Shown one piece after another: positions 7,088-16,000 of a DNA stretch of 32,821 nt. Numbering within the stretch: the stretch's first letter is position 1; every line of letters starts with the position of its first letter. Location of the stretch: NCBI GenBank assembly GCA_948468045.1, contig CAOKGO010000018.1:1-32821 (forward strand). Reading direction: 5' to 3'. This stretch comes from an uncultured Clostridium sp. GTDB lineage: Bacteria > Bacillota > Clostridia > TANB77 > CAG-508. The translations under genes and the position numbers were made by a program. The notes beneath the pieces are model-generated. The model had not been told where the DNA came from. It saw nothing but the letters and a program-made list of their open reading frames with translations, and did no database searches.

Positions 7088-8149
7088 ATGGCAATTCAAA
7101 AAAGAACTCAAAAGGAAATTGAAAAAGATTGTAAAAGGCTTAAAGAAGCTGCAAAGACTGCAACAACTATGAAGGAACTTGAAAACTCAACTGGTTTATC
7201 TTATGTAATGATTAACACAACATTGTCAAAGCATCCTACCATATTTAAACGGATCAAAGAACAATTAGCTGTTAACAAGGAAAAAGCTGAGGCAGAAACA
7301 CAGAAACAAAAAGAACTTGAGGCAAAGGCAAAAGCAGAAGAAAAGGCGAAAAAAGATGCAATGGTTAAAGAAACAAAACAAAGCGAAACTGTTACATCTA
7401 ACAAAAACGATGATATTTCTGGATTTGTTATAGACGCTTCTATAACAGGTATTGAAGATTTGAGAGATATTCTTTCGAAAATTTGCTCGACCCAAGACAA
7501 ACTCATTTTGACCAGCGTTACTATTAAAGAGCTTGAAAAAATGCAAAACTTTAAAGACATTGATGGTAACGACGCTCGATACATTCTGGCTTTAGCTGTA
7601 GAAAACCATAATAGCTTTGAAACTGTATTAATCGATGAAACACTTGATACTCCTGATGACTGTATCATTAAATATTGTGCAGACCACAAGGAAAGTGTTA
7701 CTCTGCTAACTTCTGACAAGACAATGGCTTTAAAAGCAAGAATGTACTCTGTGCAGGTTCACTATTTCAAGCAAACTAAACCTACTACTAACTCTAAGAC
7801 TATATCCAATACTAATTCTAAAGTTAGAACACTAATTCCTGCTAATAGAATTGGTAACAAATTATTCATTTCTAACTTTCAAACGCATACTATGTCTATT
7901 CGTGTTTGTTCAAATAATTTGGAATATAATGATGGTATCAGAGAACTAAATGTAGGAGATGATGTATTTATTGCTACGAAAAAATCTGACTATATTACGT
8001 TTGCACATTATAAAATGATTTCTTTATATGCTGAGAACAACTGTGAACTTATCTATTCAAAGAGATTTTATGATTATAATGACATAGATGTTCCTGACTC
8101 TGCATACAAGTCCTTTATTAAAGATTTTAAGCTTAGACATGACTTATAA
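7088..8149 (+). CDS. Cargo protein: HTH-like N-terminus, charged linker, PIN-type nuclease domain (353 aa)
   Basis: Three parts are visible. Residues about 8-60 look like a helix-turn-helix (T-M-K-E-L-E-N-S-T-G-L-S-Y-V-M-I). Residues 62-100 are an Ala/Lys/Glu-rich coiled linker. Residues about 112-228 look like a PIN domain: F-V-I-D-A-S with D116, E148 or E150, D190/D191, and L-L-T-S-D-K with D210, the usual acidic metal site of PIN ribonucleases. A beta-rich C-terminal domain (about 240-353) is not recognised. The gene has its own promoter and terminator. Base use is richer in G+C than its neighbours, and codon 55 is an ordinary in-frame CGG (7250-7252), so it is probably a recent arrival. 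A defence or toxin role is possible but unproven. Confidence 0.6.
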   Translation: MAIQKRTQKEIEKDCKRLKEAAKTATTMKELENSTGLSYVMINTTLSKHPTIFKRIKEQLAVNKEKAEAETQKQKELEAKAKAEEKAKKDAMVKETKQSETVTSNKNDDISGFVIDASITGIEDLRDILSKICSTQDKLILTSVTIKELEKMQNFKDIDGNDARYILALAVENHNSFETVLIDETLDTPDDCIIKYCADHKESVTLLTSDKTMALKARMYSVQVHYFKQTKPTTNSKTISNTNSKVRTLIPANRIGNKLFISNFQTHTMSIRVCSNNLEYNDGIRELNVGDDVFIATKKSDYITFAHYKMISLYAENNCELIYSKRFYDYNDIDVPDSAYKSFIKDFKLRHDL

Positions 8150-8194
8150 TTTCTTTATTACTTAAAAACTTAATCATTTCTAGTAAACACATCT

Positions 8195-8226
8195 AAGCCT
8201 AACTGTACTAATGTATAGTTAGGCTT
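8195..8226 (+). terminator. Terminator of the HTH-PIN gene
   Basis: AAGCCTAACT (8195-8204) pairs with AGTTAGGCTT (8217-8226), followed by CTTTCTT. The T run is imperfect. Confidence 0.7.
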
Positions 8227-8356
8227 CTTTCTTACATATTTATAAATAATATTTTGATAGATGATTTTAGTAAATATCAAAATTTACAAAACAATTTATT
8301 TTTCTAGTAATTTTAATTTTTTATTGACTTTTTAAATTTTTAATAGTACAATAAGT

Positions 8357-8385
8357 TTGACAGTAAAGAACAAAAGATGTATAAT
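8357..8385 (+). promoter_or_regulatory. Consensus sigma-A promoter with no open reading frame behind it
   Basis: TTGACA, 17-bp spacer, TATAAT: a perfect consensus on the plus strand. The next plus-strand gene is far away and the adjacent gene runs on the minus strand, so this promoter should drive a non-coding transcript. Confidence 0.75.
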
Positions 8386-8391
8386 ATATAC

Positions 8392-8520
8392 GCAAATCAC
8401 ATAAAATATGTTTATAAATATCTTATGATATTTTATATAAAAAAGCTCTGTTAATCCGTTTTAACGGCTACGATTTATTCGCGGTCTAGGATTAATGGAG
8501 CTTTACTTTTATTTGTTTTT
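8392..8520 (+). ncRNA. Candidate small RNA of the mobile element
   Basis: Predicted transcript from the orphan promoter. Hairpin 1 is ATAAAATAT/ATATTTTAT (8401-8409 with 8428-8436). A long closing stem AAAGCTC-TG-TTAATCC (8442-8457) pairs with GGATTAA-TG-GAGCTTT (8489-8504), with a structured 31-nt head. An alternative CCGTT/AACGG hairpin (8456-8467) competes with that stem. T-rich sequence follows. The 3' end overlaps the tail of the convergent DUF3800 gene, and on the minus strand the same hairpin, followed by TTTTTT, would serve as that gene's terminator. Boundaries are inferred. Confidence 0.5.
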
Positions 8521-9355
8521 TCCTTTTTTAGTAAGTGTCCTATCAAAATGAGAATATTTAGAAATAAAATTCCAATGTCTATATAGCTGTTTCCATATAT
8601 TTGTTACATCTCCATCATTACTTGTAGATACACCAACATTAAATCCTCTTCTAATATCTCTAATATTTTTATTGATGACTTTATATAATTTTTCCTTTGC
8701 TATTGTTCTTTTTGACCTTTTTCCTGTTGTTTCATCTTTTATTTTATCAAAGTCATTTAATTTAAAATTCATAGAACCTAGTATAATATCCATACATTGT
8801 TGAATTACATGCTTTTTAGAGTCTATTTCGACTATTTCAGTAATTTCAATATTACTCTGCTGTAACTCATAATTATATCTAAACATGCTATTTTTCAAAC
8901 CATTCTTTTGTTCTTCAGAACAAGGTAAATCATCTAAATAGAAAGAAATATTAACTTTGTTCTTAAATGGTGTATCATTGCAAAACCTTAATCCAAAAGA
9001 ATCTTTTAAGAAATAATAGTATAAAATACTATATTCATTGTCTGTTTGTTTTTTTGTTAAACCATCAGAGACAAAAGCATTTTGTGCAAACATAATTCTT
9101 ACTTTTATTTTTCCACTCTTAATAAGTTCGAAAAATAGATTTATCATTTCTATATACTTATCTAAATAATTATCTGTAACTTTAGTCCACTTTATTTCTC
9201 CGTTTAAATTCAATTCTTCTTTTCTATTATTAAGTGCATTTTCAATTAAATTAATATCTGATAAATTTATTAATGCCCCGACCATAAAAGTTACTATAAT
9301 ATTTTCCGTTGCTTACAGATTCATCAGCATATATCCTATATGTTGTTTCTTTCAT
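8509..9355 (-). CDS. DUF3800 family protein, read through one CGG +1 site (281 aa)
   Basis: DUF3800 proteins have an RNase H-like fold and are frequent in mobile and defence contexts; their activity is largely unknown. The start is ATG 9355 (M-K-E-T-T-Y-R-I-Y-A-D-E-S), giving the family's conserved Y-x-D-E-S opening. After codon 25 (GGT) the frame breaks at CGG (9280-9278). Skipping its C gives F-Y-G-G-A-L-I-N-L and opens the rest, including F-Y-L-D-D-L, the late acidic I-V-E-I-D-S, and Q-Q-C-M-D-I-I-L-G-S. Without the shift only a 3' piece starting at 9285 would remain. It has its own promoter (9389-9417) and lies 92 bp behind the DUF6076 gene. Cargo of the mobile element. Confidence 0.82.
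9278..9280 (-). other. CGG +1 recoding site in the DUF3800 gene
   Basis: Minus strand GGT-CGG-G: skipping the C (9280) reads GGG as Gly26. Confidence 0.75.
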
Positions 9356-9388
9356 TTATATCAATTCCTTTTTGTATTCTTTTATAGC

Positions 9389-9417
9389 ATTATAGCATGT
9401 GTAAATATAAAAAACAA
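9389..9417 (-). promoter_or_regulatory. Promoter of the DUF3800 gene
   Basis: Minus strand TTGTTT, 17-bp spacer, TATAAT, about 34 bp before the ATG. Confidence 0.6.
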
Positions 9418-9446
9418 TTGTGTTTGATTAGATTTCCTTTTCTTCT

Positions 9447-10448
9447 TTATTGTTTATTTAACCATTCCATATACTGCTCTTGTGTTAATTCTTCATTATT
9501 AATCTTTTCTTTTAATTCAATATTCTTTTTCTTAAAAGTCTGAAATTCTTTCTCATACTCATCATTCATAGGATTTCTTCTTGTTCTTAATAATAGTTTT
9601 TGATAGACATTTCTATAAATTCTTAAATCATCATTTTCTTTCATTAGTTTTTGCTTAGTTCTAAAGTGTCCTACTTCTTTACAAGTTTTTCCATTTTCAT
9701 AAATGTTACTGCAATATATTTCATCAGCTCTATTATCAGGCACAAAATATTTACCACAATTCTTACATTGTTTTATTTCTATATTATCAATCGAAGTAAG
9801 TTCTGCCAATTCAATTATAAAGGTTTGAATGATGTTTGTACTTGTAAAACAATAAGGTGCTAAAGTATCTACATCGAGAATTTTAGCTACTTCTTGGGCA
9901 TCCTCTTCTTCAGTAATTGACAATGCAGTAAAATCTCCAAAGTTATTAAATGATAATTTAAGATTTTTTGAATCATAAATTTTTATAATTTCTGAAACTT
10001 TTTTACTATTTTTTAATATATGTAATCTCTTTGCAGGAGATAAATTACTCAATTCCTCTAAGTCGTTTAAATTGTAAATATATTTAATATCTTCAATAAA
10101 TGCCTTTTTGTACTTTTCTAATTTATTTGCAATACTACTTACAACATTTTGAATCATATCTTGATATTCATTTTTATCATAATATTGATAAATTGGTAAA
10201 TTAGCCAAATCAGCGATAGTTGTAATACTATATTTATCAACAAATGTTTTTGCACTTTCAAACGAATGGAAATCTGTATTTAGAAAATCGCATAGTTGCA
10301 CTCCTAATTTTATTTTTTCATACTTATTATAAAATCCATAAGTTTTATGTTTTGCATTATATCTAAAAGATTGATAAGTAATCATCTTTGTTTTATTTGA
10401 TTTATCAATAAAAAACTGGTTTTTAAAATGTATTTCAAATCTTTCCAT
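9447..10448 (-). CDS. DUF6076-like protein with a zinc-ribbon-type cysteine cluster (333 aa)
   Basis: Mostly helical protein. Near residue 230 it has C-K-N-C-G-K-Y-F-V-P, then Y-C-S-N and a further Cys in G-K-T-C-K-E-V-G, a cysteine cluster like that of DUF6076 proteins found on mobile elements. A charged coiled coil forms the C-terminus. Family name is from memory and function is unknown. Start ATG 10448 follows GAGG (10457-10454), while the in-frame GTG 10454 lies inside that ribosome site. Its promoter (10488-10516) overlaps the divergent promoter of xis-int, so expression of the two may compete. No CGG codon in the gene. Confidence 0.6.
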   Translation of the reverse strand: MERFEIHFKNQFFIDKSNKTKMITYQSFRYNAKHKTYGFYNKYEKIKLGVQLCDFLNTDFHSFESAKTFVDKYSITTIADLANLPIYQYYDKNEYQDMIQNVVSSIANKLEKYKKAFIEDIKYIYNLNDLEELSNLSPAKRLHILKNSKKVSEIIKIYDSKNLKLSFNNFGDFTALSITEEEDAQEVAKILDVDTLAPYCFTSTNIIQTFIIELAELTSIDNIEIKQCKNCGKYFVPDNRADEIYCSNIYENGKTCKEVGHFRTKQKLMKENDDLRIYRNVYQKLLLRTRRNPMNDEYEKEFQTFKKKNIELKEKINNEELTQEQYMEWLNKQ

Positions 10449-10487
10449 ATACACCTCTATTTTTAAAAATGTTATTTTTTTTAAAAT

Positions 10488-10516
10488 ATTTTATCATAAA
10501 CTATTGACTCTTGCAA
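10488..10516 (-). promoter_or_regulatory. Promoter of the DUF6076-like gene
   Basis: Minus strand TTGCAA, 17-bp spacer, TAAAAT. It overlaps the plus-strand promoter at 10504-10532 by 13 bp. Confidence 0.6.
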
Positions 10517-10532
10517 TATCTTATGGTATTAT
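10504..10532 (+). promoter_or_regulatory. Promoter of the xis-int leader
   Basis: TTGACT, 17-bp spacer, TATTAT. Face to face with the minus-strand promoter. Confidence 0.6.
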
Positions 10533-10812
10533 TTTGTTAGTTTTTAAAATAAATTAGTTGAAAAACTAACGGATAATATTTAAGAACCTTGAAAATTGAA
10601 TACCAATTGTTAGATACAATATAATGATACTCTTACATAGTCACAGCTTGAGTGGTTTAAAAGTACCATCGCACGCAATGAGTGTAACTCGGTTAGGAAC
10701 GGAGTGGTGAAAATCCAGTGGAGTAATTTTAAGATTACCATCTAAACAATTCCTAAGTGATGAAGGACAGGAAAAATATCATCGCAAATTTGATACAAAG
10801 GAGGTAAAGCCA
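10533..10812 (+). other. Long structured 5' leader before xis
   Basis: About 270 nt without a convincing reading frame. It holds a GTTAGTTTTT/AAAAACTAAC hairpin (near 10536-10570), several short paired segments between 10640 and 10780, and AAAGGAGG just before the xis ATG. Unusually G+C-rich for an intergenic stretch here. It could be a regulatory leader controlling excision. No known riboswitch class recognised. Confidence 0.45.
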
Positions 10813-11043
10813 ATGGAAAATGTACAAGAAATAGCATTGAATAGAAACAAGTTATTTTTTACAACTACAGATGTATGCAACATTTTGAAGATAGGAAGAA
10901 AGAAATGTCTAGCATTATTCCATAGAGATGATTTTCCTTGTTTTATATATGGAAAAACATTCTTGATTGAAAAAGATAGTTTTATAAATTATTTTAAAAC
11001 TAGAAATGTAATTCTACAAGATAGAAATATCGAGATGGAATAA
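10813..11043 (+). CDS. xis: Excisionase (Xis-like HTH protein, 76 aa)
   Basis: Small basic protein with a MerR-like winged-helix pattern: F-T-T-T-D-V-C-N-I-L-K-I-G-R-K-K (recognition helix) and F-L-I-E-K-D-S-F wing. Size, fold and position directly upstream of the integrase gene fit an excisionase that bends DNA at the element ends. A strong AAAGGAGG precedes the ATG. The 143-bp gap to the integrase gene contains two hairpins, GAAGA...TCTTC (about 11048-11078) and GAAAAGG/TCCTTTTC (about 11097-11116), that might attenuate integrase expression. Confidence 0.75.
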   Translation: MENVQEIALNRNKLFFTTTDVCNILKIGRKKCLALFHRDDFPCFIYGKTFLIEKDSFINYFKTRNVILQDRNIEME

Positions 11044-11186
11044 AAAATGAAGACTTAAATATGGAACATTTAAATCTTCAAATTATGTATGTTTTGAAAA
11101 GGGAATATCCTTTTCTATTTCAATTATAAATAAAAAATAGAAGAAAATCAAGATATTTCCTTAAATTTAAAAGAAAGGGATATATA

Positions 11187-12548
11187 ATGATAAAATTAAA
11201 AGAAGGTATTGATTACAACATTTATACTGCTATAAAAAAGAAACCAAAAACTGCAAATAAAAGAACAATGTGTCCCAACTGTAGAGAATGTGAGCATAGA
11301 AAAGTATGCTTAAATAGAAGAAATTTAAACACTATGAACAAATGCAAGGTTTGTAAAAATTGCACAGATGCAGAACATTGTGATAAATTTTATATTTATG
11401 ATGGATATAGAATAGAATTAAAAAATATAAAATTAAGTGATGGTACAAGTATAAGGAAACAATTTACAGCACATACAAAAGATGAAGCAATGAAAAAAGC
11501 GAAAGATTTTATAATATTTACAAAAGAACATGGAATACCAAATACAAAACAACAAAAGACAGAAGATACAATAATATCACTTGCAAAAGAATTAGAAGCA
11601 AATAAATATAAAATGGGTAAAACTTATGGTAATGCTTATGCAACTAATCTAGCAACTATTAATAGATTAGAGGGATATAGAATTACAGGAAAGTCTATTC
11701 ATAAAGTAACAAAACAAGATATTATAAATTTATTAGAAGCAGAAAGAGTAAAATCTAATTCAGTATTGAAAAAGGATTATTCAGAATTAAGACAAGTTAT
11801 GGAATATGCCTTTTATAAAAAGATGATAGATGAAAATTTTTTTGCAGGACCTTTTGGTATAAAAAGACCAACAAGTTTTAAACAGGATAAAAAGGTTGAT
11901 CCATTAACTAGAAATGAGCAAATACAACTAGAAAATCAGTTAAATAAAACTAATACTAGGACAGATGCAATATTAAAAATAGCTTTAAATACAGGAATGA
12001 GAATAGGAGAAATACTTGCCCTAAAATTAGAAGATATTAAAACAGATATGGACGAAACTTTTATAAATGTTAATAAGACATTGACTAGGGATTTAAACAA
12101 AAGGATTATTGTCGGTCCTCCAAAAACAGAAAAAGGTAATAGAAAAATCAAATTAAGTAGTGAAACAATAAAAGCTATTGAAATTGCTAAGAAATTTATG
12201 ATACCCAATAAGGAAAATTATTTATTTGTACAAGCTAATGGCAAATTCTTTGCAGATAATACAATAAATTCTTATTTCAAAAGGGTTGCAAAAAAAGCTA
12301 ATCTTAATATTCCTGTAAATACACATATGTTAAGACATACTTTTGCAACTAGATGTATTGAATCTGGAATGGAACTTACTGTATTACAAGTCATTTTAGG
12401 ACACGAAGATATACAAACTACCATTAATACTTATGGCAAGATATATGATTATTTTAAAAATAATGATTTTGCTAAGTATGAAGAATATGTTAATGGTATA
12501 AGAGAAAAATTTAATAACAAAAATACAAATGAAGAAATGGTTAATTGA
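11187..12548 (+). CDS. int: Tyrosine recombinase / integrase with Cys-rich N-terminus (453 aa)
   Basis: Catalyses integration into and excision from tRNA-Pro. Catalytic motifs: Arg in [11 protein letters not shown], a Lys beta-hairpin region (K-T-E-K-G-N-R-K-I), [18 protein letters not shown] and the nucleophile in I-N-T-Y-G-K. An arm-type DNA-binding segment (about residues 75-115) and a SAM-like core-binding domain precede the catalytic domain. The N-terminus (about residues 28-68) is unusual: four C-x2-C pairs (counting C-P-N-C-R-E-C and C-K-V-C-K-N-C) suggest two small zinc knuckles. AAAGGG lies before the ATG. It is the last gene before the right end, as usual. Confidence 0.93.
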   Translation: MIKLKEGIDYNIYTAIKKKPKTANKRTMCPNCRECEHRKVCLNRRNLNTMNKCKVCKNCTDAEHCDKFYIYDGYRIELKNIKLSDGTSIRKQFTAHTKDEAMKKAKDFIIFTKEHGIPNTKQQKTEDTIISLAKELEANKYKMGKTYGNAYATNLATINRLEGYRITGKSIHKVTKQDIINLLEAERVKSNSVLKKDYSELRQVMEYAFYKKMIDENFFAGPFGIKRPTSFKQDKKVDPLTRNEQIQLENQLNKTNTRTDAILKIALNTGMRIGEILALKLEDIKTDMDETFINVNKTLTRDLNKRIIVGPPKTEKGNRKIKLSSETIKAIEIAKKFMIPNKENYLFVQANGKFFADNTINSYFKRVAKKANLNIPVNTHMLRHTFATRCIESGMELTVLQVILGHEDIQTTINTYGKIYDYFKNNDFAKYEEYVNGIREKFNNKNTNEEMVN

Positions 12549-12600
12549 CTATTTATATAGAAAATTAAAAAGAAAGATATTAAATAAAACTAAATAGGAA

Positions 12601-12622
12601 TTGCGACACACTTTTGTCGTAA
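12601..12622. repeat. Right-end copies of the TTGTGTCG(T/C)AA repeat
   Basis: One inverted copy (TTGCGACACA, 12601-12610) and one direct copy with one mismatch (12612-12622), 59-80 bp from the right attachment site. They match the three copies at 3573-3625. Confidence 0.55.
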
Positions 12623-12680
12623 TTCTAAATACAATTAAAAATTCAGTATTTAAGCTACTTTACAGTTTTTTTCAAGATAC

Positions 12681-12692
12681 CGCCTCGACCAA
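12681..12692 (+). repeat. Right attachment site (attR core)
   Basis: CGCCTCGACCAA, identical to the tRNA-Pro 3' end at 3414-3425. Confidence 0.88.
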
Positions 12693-12698
12693 TGAACA

Positions 12699-12745
12699 AA
12701 AACTCTGTATTGCTTGAGAATAGCGAGATACAGAGTTTTCTTTTT
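12699..12745 (+). terminator. Original tRNA-Pro terminator, displaced by the element
   Basis: AAAACTCTGTAT (12699-12710) pairs perfectly with ATACAGAGTTTT (12728-12739), followed by CTTTTT. Only a few bases past attR, exactly where the tRNA-Pro terminator would lie in an uninserted chromosome. Confidence 0.8.
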
Positions 12746-12754
12746 AAGACCTGT

Positions 12755-12788
12755 AAAAGCCTTGATATAACTAATGGAACGGCTTTTT
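12755..12788 (+). terminator. Second hairpin past the element
   Basis: AAAAGCC (12755-12761) and GGCTTTT (12781-12787). Weak terminator candidate. The rest of 12790-12950 shows nothing recognisable. Confidence 0.4.
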
Positions 12789-12954
12789 ATAGTTAAAACT
12801 TATTATAAATTTCAAATCTCTTATTTAAATTAACTATAAACAATATCTAATTTTCGCATTTAAATAACCACTTTCAAAAAAATGTAACTGAAATTTGTAA
12901 ATTTATAAGCAGGGATACAATTTTATATAATAACATATAAGCTTGATATTTCAA

Positions 12955-12983
12955 TTGATTTTTAACATTAAATATGATAAAAT
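12955..12983 (+). promoter_or_regulatory. Promoter of addB
   Basis: TTGATT, 17-bp spacer ending TATGA, TAAAAT, 80 bp before the addB start. Confidence 0.6.
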
Positions 12984-13062
12984 TTAGTCATATTTAAGAA
13001 AAAAAGAGCAAAAATTAATTCTTTTTACTAGATAATATCTTTAATGAAAGAATGTGATAAAA

Positions 13063-16000
13063 ATGGGACTTAAAATTATATATGGAAAACCAGGAAGTGG
13101 AAAAAGCGAATATTGTTTTCAAGAAATAGCAAAACAAAAAAACGAAACCAAAATTTATATGATTACACCAGAACAGTTTTCATATACAGCAGAAACAAAG
13201 CTAATGGAGGCCGTTTCTTCTTATGCTATTATAAATAGCGAAGTAGTAACTTTAAGCAGAATGGCATATAGAATTTTAAATGAAATAGGAGGAGCTACAA
13301 AAACACATTTATCAAAAGCAGGGAAAGCAATGCTTTTATATGATATTTTAAACAAAAACCAAAAAGAACTAAAATTTTTAGGAAAATCAGATGAGAACAT
13401 TGATTTAGTGATGACAGTAATTACAGAACTAAAAAAACATGGAATAACAATACAAGACTTAAAACAAGAAATAGAAAAAAACGAAGAAACATACTTAAAA
13501 ACAAAACTACAAGACATAGTACTTATTTATCAAAAATTTGAAGAACAAATTGCAGGTAAATACATAGAAGAAACAGATTTATTAAACATTTTAGTAAATG
13601 GAATAAGTAAAACAAATTTTATACAAGATAGTATTATTTATTTAGATGAATTTGCAGGATTTACAAAACAGGAATATCAAGTAATACAAGAATTTCTAAA
13701 ATTAGCCAAACAAGTAAATATTACAATAACAACAGATAACTTAAATCTAGCAACAAATCCAGATAAAGACATATTTTATTCTAACAAACAGACAATTAGG
13801 AAAATATGGAAGCTTGTAAATGATAACAACTTTGAACTAGAACCACCTGTATATCTAGAAAAACAACATCGTTTTAAAACAGAAGAATTGCAATTTTTAA
13901 GTAATCATATGAATAGCACGAAATCCACAACATACGAAAAAAATGTGGAAAACATATCACTTTTTTTAGCAAAAAACCCATATTCAGAAATAGAAAATGT
14001 AGCAAAACAAATTACAAGATTAATTCAAAATAAAAAAATGAGATATAAAGATATTGCAGTAATCACAAAAAATATAGATCAATATTCTTCATTAGTTAGA
14101 GCAATTTTTCCAAAGTACAATATCCCTGTTTTTATTGATGAAAAAAGAGATGTAAATCAAAATATCATTATACAATATATTTTAAGTTTATTAGAAGTAA
14201 TTAGCAAAAACTTCTCAAATGACAGTATTTTCAATTATTTAAAATTAGGATTTTCTAATATAGATATAAGCGAAATATTTGAACTAGAAAATTATTGCAA
14301 CAAATGGGGAATTAAGCAAAATAAATGGAAAAATGATTTCATATATGAACTAGAAAAAAAAGATAAAAAACCAAAAGTAGAAAGATATAATGAACTTAGA
14401 AAACAAATTATTACACCAATCCTGAAATTAAAAGAGGAATTAGGCAAAGATAAAACTGTTAAAAATGTAACAAAATGTTTATATGAATTCTTACAAGAAC
14501 AAGAACTTGAAGCAAAAATAGAAAAGAAAATAAGAGAACTAGAAGAAAAATCTTTGTTAGAGTTAGCAAAAGAATATGTTGCAAGTTATAAAATTTTGCT
14601 AAATCTATTTGATGAACTTGTATTAGTTCTAGGAGAAGAAAAAATAGGAATTGACAGATATAGCAAAATTTTAAAAGTTGGTTTAAAAAATAGTGAACTT
14701 GGCAAAATTCCAGGAACACAAGACCAAGTAATCTTTGGCGATGTAGACAGATCAAGAAGTCATAAGGTAAAAACAGTTTTTATTATAGGGTTAAATGATG
14801 GAAGTTTTCCAAGTAGCAATAAAGAAGAAGGATTTTTAGATGACAAAGATAGAGAAATACTAAAGCAGGACGGATTAGAGCTTGCAAAAGGCACATTAGA
14901 AAAACTATATGAAGATAATTTTAATATATATAAAGCATTTACAACAGCAGAAAACAGCATAAACTTATCATATAGCTCATCAGATAAAGATGGTAAATCC
15001 ATGAGAGCATCTACATTAATATCTAAGATAAAAAAAATATATCCTAATATAAAAGAAGAAAGTGACACTGTAACAAAGCAATATAGCATAATAAATGAAC
15101 AAATAACATACGAAGAATTGCTAGAAAACATAGCTAGACTCCAAAAACAAGAAAAAATAAATAATATATGGTACTCTATATATCAATATTATAAACAAAA
15201 AACGAAATATCAAGAAAAATTAAAAAATGACTTACAAGGATTATATTACACCAATTTACCACAAAACATAAAAAAAGAAAACATAGAAAAACTATATGGA
15301 AAAACTTTAAGCACAAGTGTTTCAAGACTAGAAAAATATAGAAGCTGCCCATTTTCATATCATTTACAATATGGATTGAAACTAAAAGAAAAAGAAGAAC
15401 TAAAAATACATACATTTGACACAGGTTCATTTATGCATGAAACAATAGACGAGTTTTTTGAGCAAATAAGGGATAAAAATCTAGCATTAGCTGAAATAGA
15501 AGAAGAACAAATTTACCAAATGGTTTGTAAAATTATTGATGAGAACTTAAAATTAAGCAAAAACTTTATTTTTCAAGCAACGGCTAAATACAAGGCATTA
15601 GTAAAAAGACTGAAAAAAATTGTAAGTAAAGCACTAAAATATATTATACAAACATTAACATATAGCGATTTTTCAATTGAAGGAACAGAGATTGAATTTG
15701 GTAAAAATGGAAAATATAAGCCAATTACATTAGAATTAGATGATGGAAAAAGAGTAGAAATAACAGGGAAAATTGACAGAATTGATACAGCTACTCGGAG
15801 AAGAACGGTAAATATTTAAGAATAATTGACTATAAATCATCTAGCAAAAATATTGACTTAAACGAGGTATATGCAGGACTTCAAATACAATTATTAACTT
15901 ATTCAAATGCAATAAGTAAAGAAGAAGACCTTATGCCAGCAGGGGTTTTTTACTTTTCTTTGTTAGAACAAATGATAAAAGCAGACAAAAAAATAACAGA

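Larger units (their letters stand above)
3414..12692 (+). mobile_element. Integrative and mobilizable element in tRNA-Pro (about 9.27 kb)
   Basis: Bounded by a 12-bp direct repeat CGCCTCGACCAA at the tRNA-Pro 3' end (3414-3425) and at 12681-12692. Inside lie a RepA-like initiator, TnpV, a small conserved protein, MobC, a MobP-type relaxase, cargo genes, an excisionase and, next to the right end, a tyrosine recombinase. There is no coupling protein and no type IV secretion gene, so it should transfer only with a helper. A second terminator just outside the right end (12699-12745) would be the original tRNA-Pro terminator. The element also brings its own terminator at 3430. Confidence 0.9.

Noticed and set aside
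7201..7719. Long antisense frame opposite the HTH-PIN gene
   Set aside because: No ribosome site, hydrophobic low-complexity translation typical of the reverse of an Ala/Lys/Glu-rich gene, and no family motif.
3414..12692. Full conjugative element (ICE)
   Set aside because: No VirB4/TraE-type ATPase, coupling protein or other transfer-channel gene; only mobilization functions are present.
14760..15131. Antisense frames inside addB
   Set aside because: Reverse-strand shadows of a long AT-rich gene; no start signals.
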